From Henricia sp. BOLD:AAB3569 (lineage: Eukaryota > Echinodermata > Asteroidea > Spinulosida > Echinasteridae): a DNA stretch of 64,000 nucleotides. Position 1 is the first letter of the stretch; every line of letters starts with the position of its first letter. Where the stretch lies: contig JBBELK010000298.1 of the NCBI GenBank assembly GCA_037783545.1, positions 3,038,001 to 3,102,000 of the forward strand, read 5' to 3'. Shown one piece after another: positions 27,601 to 39,600 of this stretch. Made by a program: the position numbers and the translations under genes. The notes below the pieces were generated by a model, which was not told the DNA's origin, ran no database searches, and saw only the letters and a program-made list of their open reading frames with translations.

Positions 27601-30600
27601 CCGTCCGGGTCAGTATGTGGATTGGGTTCTCAGTCCCTGCCTGATTCCGTGGGTTTTCCCCATACACGTTGGTGTGTGGGGCTTTCCTCCCACATCTAAA
27701 ACTGAGAATTTCTTCCTGTTCCATAGTACTTCGTGGACATGCTGAAGAACCTCCTAAGGTGGCTACAGGGCAACGACTTAAGTCGGCGAATCTCAGCAAC
27801 CAGATCCCTTTAGGGGATTATACGAAAGAAGAAGAGATGTCCTAAATGGACCACAACCCTGGCTGACAGTCGGATGACTCTTCAGACAGGACACTTTTCT
27901 AAATTTAGTGTACACTTCACTTTTTCTTCCAGAAGAGACTGGGGTGCCTTGATTCTGGTAGACGACCGCTTTGGCAAGAATCCTAAGAAGTACATCACAG
28001 GTACAAAACCCAAAAATAAATTATATTGTTACTTCGCTCAAAAACAGAGTTTGAAACTGATTAACTTAAAAATGACTGAACTTGCGACTTCCGACACATA
28101 TTAAAACCATCCTGGATTGCCAGTTAATTTCTGAGGTTTTTAAATCTGAAGTCAGGAGATCAAAGGCAGGAGATCACATCTGAGAGATCAAATTAGGTAG
28201 ATCAAACTTGGGGGATCAAATTTGAGATTTGGGAAATTAAATCTTGGAGATCGAATCTGGGAGATTAAATCCAGAAGATTCAATCCAGGAGGTCAAATCC
28301 GGGAAATTGAATCCAGAGACCAAATTCAGTAGATCAAATCCGGGAGATCAAATCCGGGAGATCAAATCTGGGAGATCGAATCCGGGAGATCGAATCCGGG
28401 AAATCGAATCTAGGAGATTGAATCCGGGAGATTGAATCCAGAAGATTGAATCCAGGAGATCAAATCCGGGAAATTGAATCCAGAGACCAAATTCAGTAGA
28501 TCAACTTCAGTAGATCAAATCTAGCAGATCAAATCCGGGAGATAAAATCCAGCAGATCAAATCCGGGAGATAAAATCCAAGAGATAAAATCCAAGAGATC
28601 AAATCCAAGAGATCAAATCCGAGAGATCAAATCTGAGAGATCAAATCTAAGACAGTTGGCATCTCTGACATGCAGCATAGAATACTACTATATAGTATAA
28701 TACTATTTCTCAGCTGGTAGAGCATCTGCTCGGTGAGTCCGAGGTCTTGGGGGTGGTGGGGAAAACCTGAGGGAGTATACCGCTATGCCTCAGTCGTGGC
28801 TCAGCTGATAGAGCATCTGTATATTGTTTTAAAGTTCTCCGCTTTGAATCTCAATTTGTTTTTCGTTGTCGTCACTGAACACCTTTCAATATTTCAAGGT
28901 CTATCCAAGTGGGTAAGAGGCAAAGTGGTGCATCACACTCATACCAGAGACGCATTGGCATCCCTGGATGAGTTTGCAAAAGCCAGACTGCTGTGTCCAT
29001 GTCCCAATTTGCCAAGGTAAATAGCATTCATGTTTCATTTAATAAAATTATCAGTGTAAAATGGGTTGTGGTCCACCAGGGTTTATTTGCCTATAACCGT
29101 GCTTAAAATTTTGCCACCCGATTTTAAAATTTTGCCACAGTAAATCTGTGCACTATTTTCGTACTCGCATCGCGATTACAAACTGTCTGACATGTCTTAC
29201 GACTTGCAACTTCTGCACGGGATACTAGGTGACATCATTACACCGAAGAAAGCTATCGTCAAAATTGGTTTCAAAAATGATGTTTTTAATTGTTGGATGA
29301 TGCTAAAAATTTAGAATCAAATAAAATAAGAGTTAGGCCCGCTTCAAACGTCGCGCTTATGCCGTGTCAAATTTAATTCAACTTGGCACGACGTGGGTAC
29401 GGTGTAAGCACGGCAGTGGCTTCAAACGTTGAACTTAATTGCAAACTCCCAGTCGAGCTTAAATACATCCAATATGGCGGATGAGTATTGTGCACGTCAT
29501 GGACGTTGTACACGTGCGTTTTCCATTCTGTCCATTGTACGTCGCCATTTTATTATTTTAATGCACTTGTTTGTTGGTTACTTCTTTACTCACATACGCG
29601 CTGCGAGCATGCGCATTCCTAGTTGTGAACAAAATTGCGGACCAACTTCAAACTGGAATTAAATTCGACATGGCAGAAGCACGACGTTTGAAACCACACC
29701 GTGCTACTGCTGCACTAAATTGAGTTAACACGGCAGACCCCGTCGAGCTAAAATCTTCTGCCGTGTCAAACTCATTTTGCCGAGCCAAATGGCTTCAAAC
29801 GTCGTGCTTGTGCCGTGTCGAATTTAAAAAATCAAGTTTAATTTAATTCGACACGGCATAAGCGCGACGTTTGATGCGGGCCTTATTCTCTCCAATGTTT
29901 TCCATGTCTTGAAATAATTTTGATTTGTTGTGGTTCTTATTTTAGTCTACCCACATGCGCCTCACCATCTTCAAGTCAAGTCCTTAACATGACGATCACC
30001 CAAGAACTCCCAGCACTTCCGGCAACCCCATCAACCCCGTTAGCATTGCCGACAAACGACCTTACGCAGTCGAACATCCTCAAACCCATAACCCAACAGG
30101 GAGAGCACAGCCAACCCCTAGCCCATGCAACCCCACTGAAGTTTTTCAGACACTCGAGTGGCCCCAATGCCAGCCCTAGCCCCCAGTTTGCTTTTGGGAG
30201 TGGCAATTCTGGCCCTGCCACGCCCATTAACGTTGGACCTGCCACGCCTAATTTTGTTTGCCCTGCCACGCCCATTTCTGTCGGTCCTGCCACGCCCATG
30301 GGCGTCGGCCCTTCCACGCCCATTGTCGTCGGCCCTTCCACGCCAATTGTCGTCGGCCCTGCCACGCCCATTTCAACTGGTCCTGCCCTTGCCACGCCCA
30401 TTTCCTTTAGACCTGCCACAACCATGGTCAATCTTCCCACCACGCCCCTCCCTGTTGGCCCCACCTCCCTTGTTTACCAGTTCGGCGCGAACACCATCAT
30501 CATACCCCAGCAAGCTAGCACACAGTCTACACTCGGTCCGACTACATGCTCAACACCCAAGCCATTGAAAGGACAGCTTGTCAAACAAATAGATAACGGG

Positions 30601-33600
30601 ACGAAAATTGTTAAGTTGGTGCTTGTGAAGAATGAAGCCGTTATGCCTATACTAAGCCCTCCGAACAAGGTTGTTGCCAATGCACAGCCCTCTGTAGTTC
30701 AAAAACTGAACAGTGCGACTGTCGCTACATCATGTGCGGCTAAAATTACCACGGTCGTACCTGGATTGAAGGAAAATCTCCCCCAGTATGTTGCGATAAA
30801 GCTGAACAGAATGATTGTAGAGGGTAACTCGGTACTTAAGGAAGAAGGGTCGAAATCAGCAGTTATGGGGAATGGACCCAACCAGCCTGTGACACTTGGG
30901 GTACCCACACCTTCGACTTTGCTTCCGACATCCAACGCATATTCGGCGATTAAGAACAACATTTCAGCATGCGACAGTCGAGAGCCCCAGTCAAATGCAA
31001 GTGGGTTCGCCATGTTGCCTCTTCACAACACTACAGCAGATTCGTCTGATGTAGTTGATCTAACTTCCGACGATAAAGAAAGTGAACTTTTAGACGCACC
31101 GGAAGCGACTTCAGGTCAACAAAACGTGGAACAGATGGAATCTCAACGCGTGGATTGCAACAACACCCCGCTGCTTTTTGAATCGGACGACATTGGCTTC
31201 GACGAGTGCCCGTCTGTCGTGGAAAAAGCACCTGAAAATATGGGGGTAGAGCTGTCAAGAAAACAGGCTGATAATCCTTGTGACATGAAGGAGTCCGATA
31301 AATCTGTCAACCTTCAGCTACCTGATCAAGCCACTGAAGAGATCGGAACAATCCAGGTTAATGTTAGGAAGTTACGTTTAATTTAGTAACCGGTTTGCAA
31401 TTCTTTCAAATGCCGGTTAACCGTTTTGCTGACACTTTATGCTGGATTGACACTGAGCCTTTTTTGTCGTAAATTTAACGCCTGTTGGTTTGGGAAAAAG
31501 GGGTTTGGAGGGAATTTGAAGTACAACGATGCGCTGAAAATCACAGAATCATAAAAACACTTTGCGTCCAAGTGCATCGTTTTCCTCCAAATTCCATCCA
31601 CGCCGCTTTTTGTCAAAGTGATGCGCATCAGATTTACGTGCGAAAAAGCTGTGTGAATTCAGTCTTAAGGTTGCAACCGGTCTTTACAGATGCATGTTTA
31701 AAATTCACACCACCCTGGGGCCCCCTCAATAAAAATCATCGGCCAAGCGCCATGATGAAAACATAACAAAAAAACGTGTACAATGTATAAGGTTGAATGG
31801 GTGGCCAGTTCATGAGAAGTGTATCCATATGAAACCTCCGTTGATGCGACCAAGTACAAATGTCCCATTTTAAGTACATTTAATGTTATTCTCATTTTAT
31901 TGCTGAACATCTAAAATGGTAGTGTCATGTCTATAGCCGTGTCCGCATCGGACTTGTTTTTCGGCAGGTTTTACCGAGACGATGGTAAAATGAAAAATGG
32001 CTAAATTTTACTGCTGTCCGCATTTTGACTTTTTTGACACGGGAAAATTTTAACGAGACCGTGGGAGAGCATGTGCAGTGTCAAGTCTTGGTTTAGTTTT
32101 ATTCGTTCGGCAAAATTTGTAAATGGTTTTTAGTTTGTTTTCGGTCAAAATTTGACTTAAAGATTCAGGCTCATCAATGCGCGTGCAAGGAACAAATTCG
32201 TGCCACGAAATTCACCGCTCCATAGCAAGGCACGGAGTGGTCAATTTCGTGACACAAATTAAATTGTTCCTCGCGTGCGCATTGACGAGCCTGCGTTTCT
32301 AACCCTTTAATAATCATTTGTACCTTAACGCTATGCATTAGAAAAAATTTAAACAGTTAAAGGGTTAAACATTCCATCCCAAATCCAGACCCCTCCAAGT
32401 ACCAGAACTGTTGGGACAAGGCCGTCCACAAAAAAGAGAAGAGCTTCGAGACTCGATCTCTCGGATGATGGAAGTGACCCGGAAAAGCAGACCAGATCAG
32501 AATGCAGAATGTCACTGAGACGGTCTTCAAGGAGGCGATCAGGGAGAAACAAGGAGCCTTTCTCGAGGGCCAGATGTCTTGACGCGGAAGGCGACTTTCT
32601 GGATGACATAGCTGCAAAAACTTGCCAGGTGAGAAATTAACCTTTGGTGGTGGCACTTTTCGAAGTGGTTATCTTAGGGGCAAGTAGTTTTAGCTCTTGT
32701 CTAGCTTGAGTTGACATTTTGCATTTCACTCTTATTACCCTGGGGCCCAATTTCACAGAGCTGTTTAGCAGCTGATTTTGTGCTAATGAATGCGCTATTT
32801 CATGGAGACCGGTGTTCGTGTTGTAACAACGCAATGGCTCCACACATTTTCCAACTGCACGCCAATCACGCACAAAGCTTTTACTGGATTCCTGCTTTCT
32901 CCAAGGACACGTTAACCCGGGTCAGCACGCTAACCCGGAGAATTGTCTCAAGGCCGCCGTTAACCCCGAGATTGGTGGGTTAACCCACCAATCTAGAAAT
33001 TACCCGGGTTAAGTGGCACTTTTGGCCAGTTAACCCGGGGTAATTCATAACCCCGAGATTTGCCCTGGGAAACCAGCCCTTAAAGGAGCGTGACCAGAGT
33101 TTCTGGAAAATAGTTTTCGATGTAACTTACCAATATTATCTAGTAACTCCCATACACACCTCCCATGTCCCAAAAACCCGCAAACATTCGCAATTTCCAG
33201 TAAAAAATTGAACAAAACTATCTAGTATGCTTTCAGCGGATAAACGTTGATACTGGAAAATTAGTTTACAAATAATCGGTGGATTTTCGACGATATCCTC
33301 GGAAATATGCGGCCTAGAAGCGCGGGAGTTTCAGTTTCGTAATCAGAAAAATATAACGGATGTTATGATATAAAAATCTCATGACCCATAAGGTAAGTCC
33401 CGGGGAGTTATGGGTAAAAAAAAGTGATCTGGTCACACTCCTTTAACCCGGGTAATCTCGGGGTAAAATATTTCTGTTACCCGGGTTATCTCTGGGTTAA
33501 AGTGGGAAAAGGCCTTTAGTGACGGATTTGCAAAGTCCTAAAATTTAATTTGACCGGAGAAACCTAACTCAAATGGAAGAGATATACGTGATTCAACCAA

Positions 33601-36600
33601 CGTGATATCTTTTTTAAAAAAACAAAAAAACACCAAAGATTAATTTATATTTATAAATGTAAGTGCATATGCAGGCCCCTGACTACCATGCGATATAGCA
33701 AGGAACCTAGCCTAAAAAGGATGTTGGCTTTGCACAATTTCTTGAAAGCATGGAAAGAGTTTTTATTGTTTTCTCAAATCAATGATGAGGTACTGAGCTG
33801 TAGTTATACACACCTTGGTTTTTATCAAACACGCATTTGCAACATGGACATTTGCAACAGTTTTTCAACCTTGTATAGAGCTTCTGCACCGGCGGCCATG
33901 ACAGGGGGCCGGTTTTCTTATGTAAATGATGTAACAATAGAACCACAAAGCACCTACCCGTGCATGACGCAGGGTGACAATGTGACTGCCCCCTGTCATG
34001 GGCGCCGTGCAAAGGCTCTATTCTTTCTTTATAAAACCACAGTAGCCTAGCCAAAATTCCTCACCAGAGGGCGCACTTTGCTTCCACCACAGTTGTCCAT
34101 TTTCTCTCTCTCTTTCATGACCTTGTGTGGGACCCAGCACTTATAAGCCAGGTTCCCACGGCCTGTATGGTTAACCATCCACGTGTGACCATTTGAGCAT
34201 AATACCCAAAATATTGAAGTGGGTTGTATGACTGAATTTTCACCCTCAGGCAATTTTATAATGCCTGATGTGTGCTTTGGTGTGTGACGTTTAATTGCGT
34301 AATTAGCTTCGGGCTACTTTAATCACAACCACTTTAATCGCACAATGTTAAAAAAGAGGAAAAACGGCGTGACACAAGGTTGACTACATATTTATTATCT
34401 AGTTGCAATAAGGCCATGTATCTTTTTAATGCTTGCATTTTGCATTGAATACAGAGGATTTTCCCACACTATGCGTTCATTGCATAATTTACATGTATTC
34501 AGAAAGGCAAGTTTTTGTTCTGTGTGAAGGCCTGTCTGCAGTGGATTTTTTGGGGGAAAAGTTACCGAGACGATGGGTACTTTTTCCCATTTTAAGTCCA
34601 CTGCGGACAGCCTAGGACGTTTTCCTCTCAGTAACTTTTCCTGAGTCCAGCGGTTACTTTTCCTGGCCAACTTCTGCCCAGGAAAATTGACCAGTGAACT
34701 TTTCCCGAGACGAAAAGTCCAATGCGGACACAGCGAGTCGGTTAAAGCACTCTGGAAGCGTACGTCCAGGCCGTGAAGGTCAAACTGCAAAGGTACACTG
34801 CGCATGCTCTTCCACGGTCTCGGTAAAATTTTACTGTGTCAAAAAGTCCAAATGCGGACAGCAGTAAAATTTAGCCATTTTTCATTTTACCGTTGTCTCT
34901 GTAAAACCTCCCAAAAAACAAGTCCAATGCGGACACGGCTTTGGAGATCTCGTAGAAGTCCATTTCCCCCAATAATTGTCACAGTTCATAAACCGCTGGG
35001 CATTTTTTTCAATGTCCGGGAAATTCACAGGTCATTTCGTGACGTTAAGGAACAAAAGTGACTTTTTTCATTTCCACAAAATGGTAAATATTAAAATGGA
35101 GCAACAAGTTACCCTTTGTAATTGTATGATGATGTTGTATTATGTGGTGGCTTATACTTTTTAGGGGTTTTGAAGGAGTGTTGCCATTTTTATTTATTTA
35201 AGAAAATGGTGGTTGTGGATGTAACTGGGAAACCATGTCAGTCTAACCACTTGACGCTGGAGGACGTGTAAACACGTTCTGGCAATGTATAGTCACATGG
35301 GGGGGGGGGGGGGGGGATGTTGACGAGACAAGACGTCAGCTTTGCCGCTGTCTTCCATTTTTCACCATTCATTTGTTTTTTCATTTTGATCTTGAACTTG
35401 ACGGCTTTGGACAGCCTGTCAGTGTAGCAAATCTCTCTCCGTGGTTGCCACCTCAGAGTGTTGCAAAGTATGATCTACTTGTGAGAAGATTCATACACAA
35501 ATGTAGAAATGACTCTTAAGACTCGGTATTTGTGGTGCTTGACCTGGTCTTAACTTTTGGCCAATCATTGGTATTTTTTGCCAAAAAATAATCCTGTCGT
35601 CAATTGGTTAACTTCTTCCGCTCCAACTCCAAATATTTTCATATTCAATTTTGAGGAAATGTTAGCACACAGTTTAATTTCTCTATTTCGAGAAAACGAT
35701 GAAAAACTGTGTCAGTGCTTTCAAGAAATTGTGCAAAGCCACTGTCCTATTTAGCCTGGTTCCTTGTCGATACTGCATAGAAAATTGAGCATGGTAGTCC
35801 AGGGCCTAGTTTAGTTCACATGAGAGCGCCCTCGTAAAAATATGTGAACTTAAAATGGTCGAGTCAAAATTTTTTTACTGACGTACAGTAAACATGGATT
35901 TTCTTTCACATGTTGATGAATTTTCTGATTTTTGGCTTGTATTTTGTGGGTAAAAGTGTTTGATTACTCAGCACTTATGTTCTTTATTTGTAGATGTCTT
36001 GGTCGTAAACGGATCATTTAACACTTATTGCGGATGTGTGAAGCTTTTGTCGTTTTGCACTGGTTTTGCGCATGATGTACTTGACCTCGCCAAAATGGCA
36101 AACTTGTATCCCGTTTGTTTGGGATCCGTGCATCAGTGAATTGTAAAGCGCCAGTATGGTTGACTAATTTAGCAGTTTTTTCTTTAAATTAAATTTTGGC
36201 TTCCGTGTTTATGAGGCGTATCACTTAAACATTACTTTATATTTTTTATATTTGATTTGGGCTGCCAGCCATAGTATGCAAAGGTTACATGCAAAAAGCT
36301 GATTTGTTTGATTCTACACGATAATAGTGGAGATTAGGGATGGACGTTTAACCGTTTAACCAAATAAATTGGGGGGGAAAACGGTTTTGCGAAACGTTCA
36401 AACAAAAACATTTACAATAATTTTCAGAGGGTTATTTGTAATGACTTCATAAAACTGAAATAAATAAATATGGGATCGTAGTAAAATTGACCAGATAAAG
36501 GTTCAATTATTATTTTGGGGGGCCTAGAGGTATTGTGTACATTGCACATGCATCTATAAACACCAGCAACAATCTTTAGTGTCGGCCGAACGGTTAACCT

Positions 36601-39600
36601 ACACTTGAAAGAATTGCAAACTGGTTTCTGAATTAACCGTAAATTCCCATCGCTAGTGGATATTTTGTTAAAGGGCCCCCTTATTTGGAATTTTTATCAA
36701 TGACATCTATGCTATAATACCAATATACTCAGTTACATTCATAAAAATCTTATTTGGAGCTTGTTTTGTGGGTTAAAACTAAGGTTTTTAGTTTTTATGC
36801 TAATGAAAATATGCATATTCATGACCAAGGTCACGATGTCACAAGAGGCAAACACAGGAAAATCACATTCAACTGTGCTCAAAAGATTCCACCTTTTTCT
36901 CAAACGTCCTGGAACTTTTGTAATCCATGACTGTTTGAGTTTGTTCTACATGTTTCCTGTTGTAAGCCATGATAAAACTGGGGGAGAAAACTGCAGCAAT
37001 TTGCCACATGTCGAACTTGAAGTCTTATATTTTTTCTTAACTTTTCCCTTCTGTCTTCCTTGCGTGATGCACTCCAAACAGCGCCCTCTGTCTGTGGTTT
37101 ATCGCAATGAAATCTTTAAAGTTGAAAAAGGCTACCTTTTATTGATTTTACATCCAAACGAACAATAGCATGTCTTGTTGAACAAGTAATCCATCATATG
37201 AAGCAAAGATTAGGCAAAAAGTTGTTTAGCATGTAAGAGGCCCTTTAAGTGTTGTTGAAGGTGGAGCTCATAAATTTTACTTGTCATAACCCATGATTTA
37301 AACTGCTACACTGTTGCGTCTCCGCCTTTTCAGTAGTTGTTGACATTCGCAGATCCTGTTTGCTCTCAAATGACAAAGAATACTTAACAAAGCATAGCAA
37401 AGGCGTTTCAGTCTTGCGCCATTAATAGTGCCAAAATTGAGGTAATTTCATACAAAAGAATGGAATGTGTTTTTGCCAGAGACCTCTTCCGGTTGCATAG
37501 GTGTACCGGAGTCCTTGATCAACAATTGGTTTCGGAACCCCGGCTTTAGGTGAAGGGGCACCCTTGCGAGACCTTGGTCTGCCATCGTTGGCTGGTTTTG
37601 GTCTGTGAACCACTGGTTTCCCTTGTTTTGCCATGTAGAGCAGTATGCCGGATATTTTATTTTATTTTTTTATGGGTATGAATGCCAGAAATTTATTTTG
37701 TTTTTGTTTTCTTTTAATTAGATTTGATGTTGAGTGATGATTGGTGCAATTCTGAAGAAAATCTTGAATATTGTCTTCAAATTTTCAAAATTCTTAAACT
37801 TGAAAGTGAATTTTTATTGAAAGTGAATTTGAACTCAAGAATGGACTGTATTGCATGGTTTTGATGCAACATAATGGCTCTTGGGACAGTTTGCAATAAG
37901 TGGTCTTAGCATAATCTGTGTGCTTATGCTATAGTCTTACCACTGACAGTCGTTACTTACATGTAAGACCATTGCAAAAGCACAAGTTAATCACTTAAAG
38001 TCGGTCTTAAAATAATTAGCCTGTTTTGAGGATATCCAAAGTTGTCAACATTTTCACTGTTCTACAGAGCGTAGTATTTTCCTCCCCCTGATACTATTTA
38101 TCAACATTTGTCACTACCAAGAAATGTCAACGTTTTACAGTACATGTAAAGTTGTATGTGGCCATCGACACCCACCCCGCCCCGCCCCGCCCCGTCCCGC
38201 CCCCACACCGCCCCGCCCCCACACCGCCCCCACACCGCCCCCACACCTTCCCCTTGTACGCCCTGTTAACCTTTGAAGATGTTGACAACTTTGGACAGCT
38301 CCTTAGCTAACTAGATTTTAATTCCCATTTGTTTCCCTCTCACACTTAAATACAGAAACCACAGCAAGATGCAGCATCGTGCAGAACTGGTATGTTCTGT
38401 GCAACTTGCCACTGTTGTTTCACAGAGAAAACAAACGGTAGGTACAAATTGTATATACTCAATGCATCTTTTGAGACATCAGAATCACTCAGTTTGCAGA
38501 GCGGGTCACAATTGGTTTGGTACCCAATTACAACAGAAGTGAGATATCTGGTAATTATGTCTGTGTTGTTAAAGAGGCACCATACCAAATGTGACCGGCT
38601 CCAGCAAAACCCAACACTTGTGATGAAAATTTAAGTTTTGGTATCAGCTTAGTGTGCATACAAAAAGGTATCTTTTAAAACATGTTTGAGGAAATTCTGA
38701 TAATTTTTGGCGAAGTTATGACTAATTAAAGTATGACAGATCAGAAAAAGTGAAATGGAGCTATTGGTCTTTAAAGTTTGACAAACTAGTTGATTATTTA
38801 ATTTTTTGTCAATAATATGAGGAATTTTGAGACAGTTCAAACAACAAAACAAATCTTGAATGTATCCCGATGTTGATTCTGCCAAATGTTCAAGTTGGTC
38901 CCAGAGGCCATTTTTTAAGGTTGTGGGCCCATATCAAGTAATGGGAAATGCCGAGAAGCGTCAGGTTTTGCCAGAGTCGGTCACAAATATCGGTAAATTT
39001 TTTTTTTGGTAATTTCTGAACGTGACTCGTACCTTTTGGTACAAGGCCATGTAAATAGTGAATGCACTGCATTTAATACCATTATTTGCATAAAGATCCA
39101 CAAATGGCTTTGACTTGAATGATTGATCATGCACATACAAGATGGTCCTGCAACCATAAATATAAAAAATGCCAAAGTACCTTTTTAAAATTATTTAATT
39201 TACATTATTTTTAAATGTATGGTGGGATAAATATTAGAATGACCTACCAGTATTCTGTACATGATTGAATGTGTTTTCAGCCTTGACGTTTTTCATGCAA
39301 ATCGGCAACAACATATGTCTATTTGCATGATCCGTGTGCCCGAACTTTCCCCATTTAATACGTAAAGTAGAAGGTCTATAAATGTTACATTCTACAGTTA
39401 CACAATTAATTCCGGAATTTCAAATTTACACTTCAGAGACTTTGAGGGCTTGTAATGCTTCACGTATTCAAGTTGTTTGATTTTAAACACATGTTCTTTA
39501 AGCATCATTGATGGAAGTGTAATTCCTGAAAAACTGATTGTAATGCCATTCTCAATATGCGTGGTACATCCAAAAATATATAGGTTTCGGACGTACTCAT

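Noticed and set aside
28244-28435. Repetitive 63-codon frame
   Set aside because: Product of the 14-bp minisatellite period; not a gene.
28140-28655. CRISPR-like array
   Set aside because: Units are 14 bp with no spacers; this is a eukaryotic minisatellite.
29976-30464. 162-codon minus-strand frame opposite exon 26
   Set aside because: It is a shadow of the 24-bp coding repeat on the plus strand.
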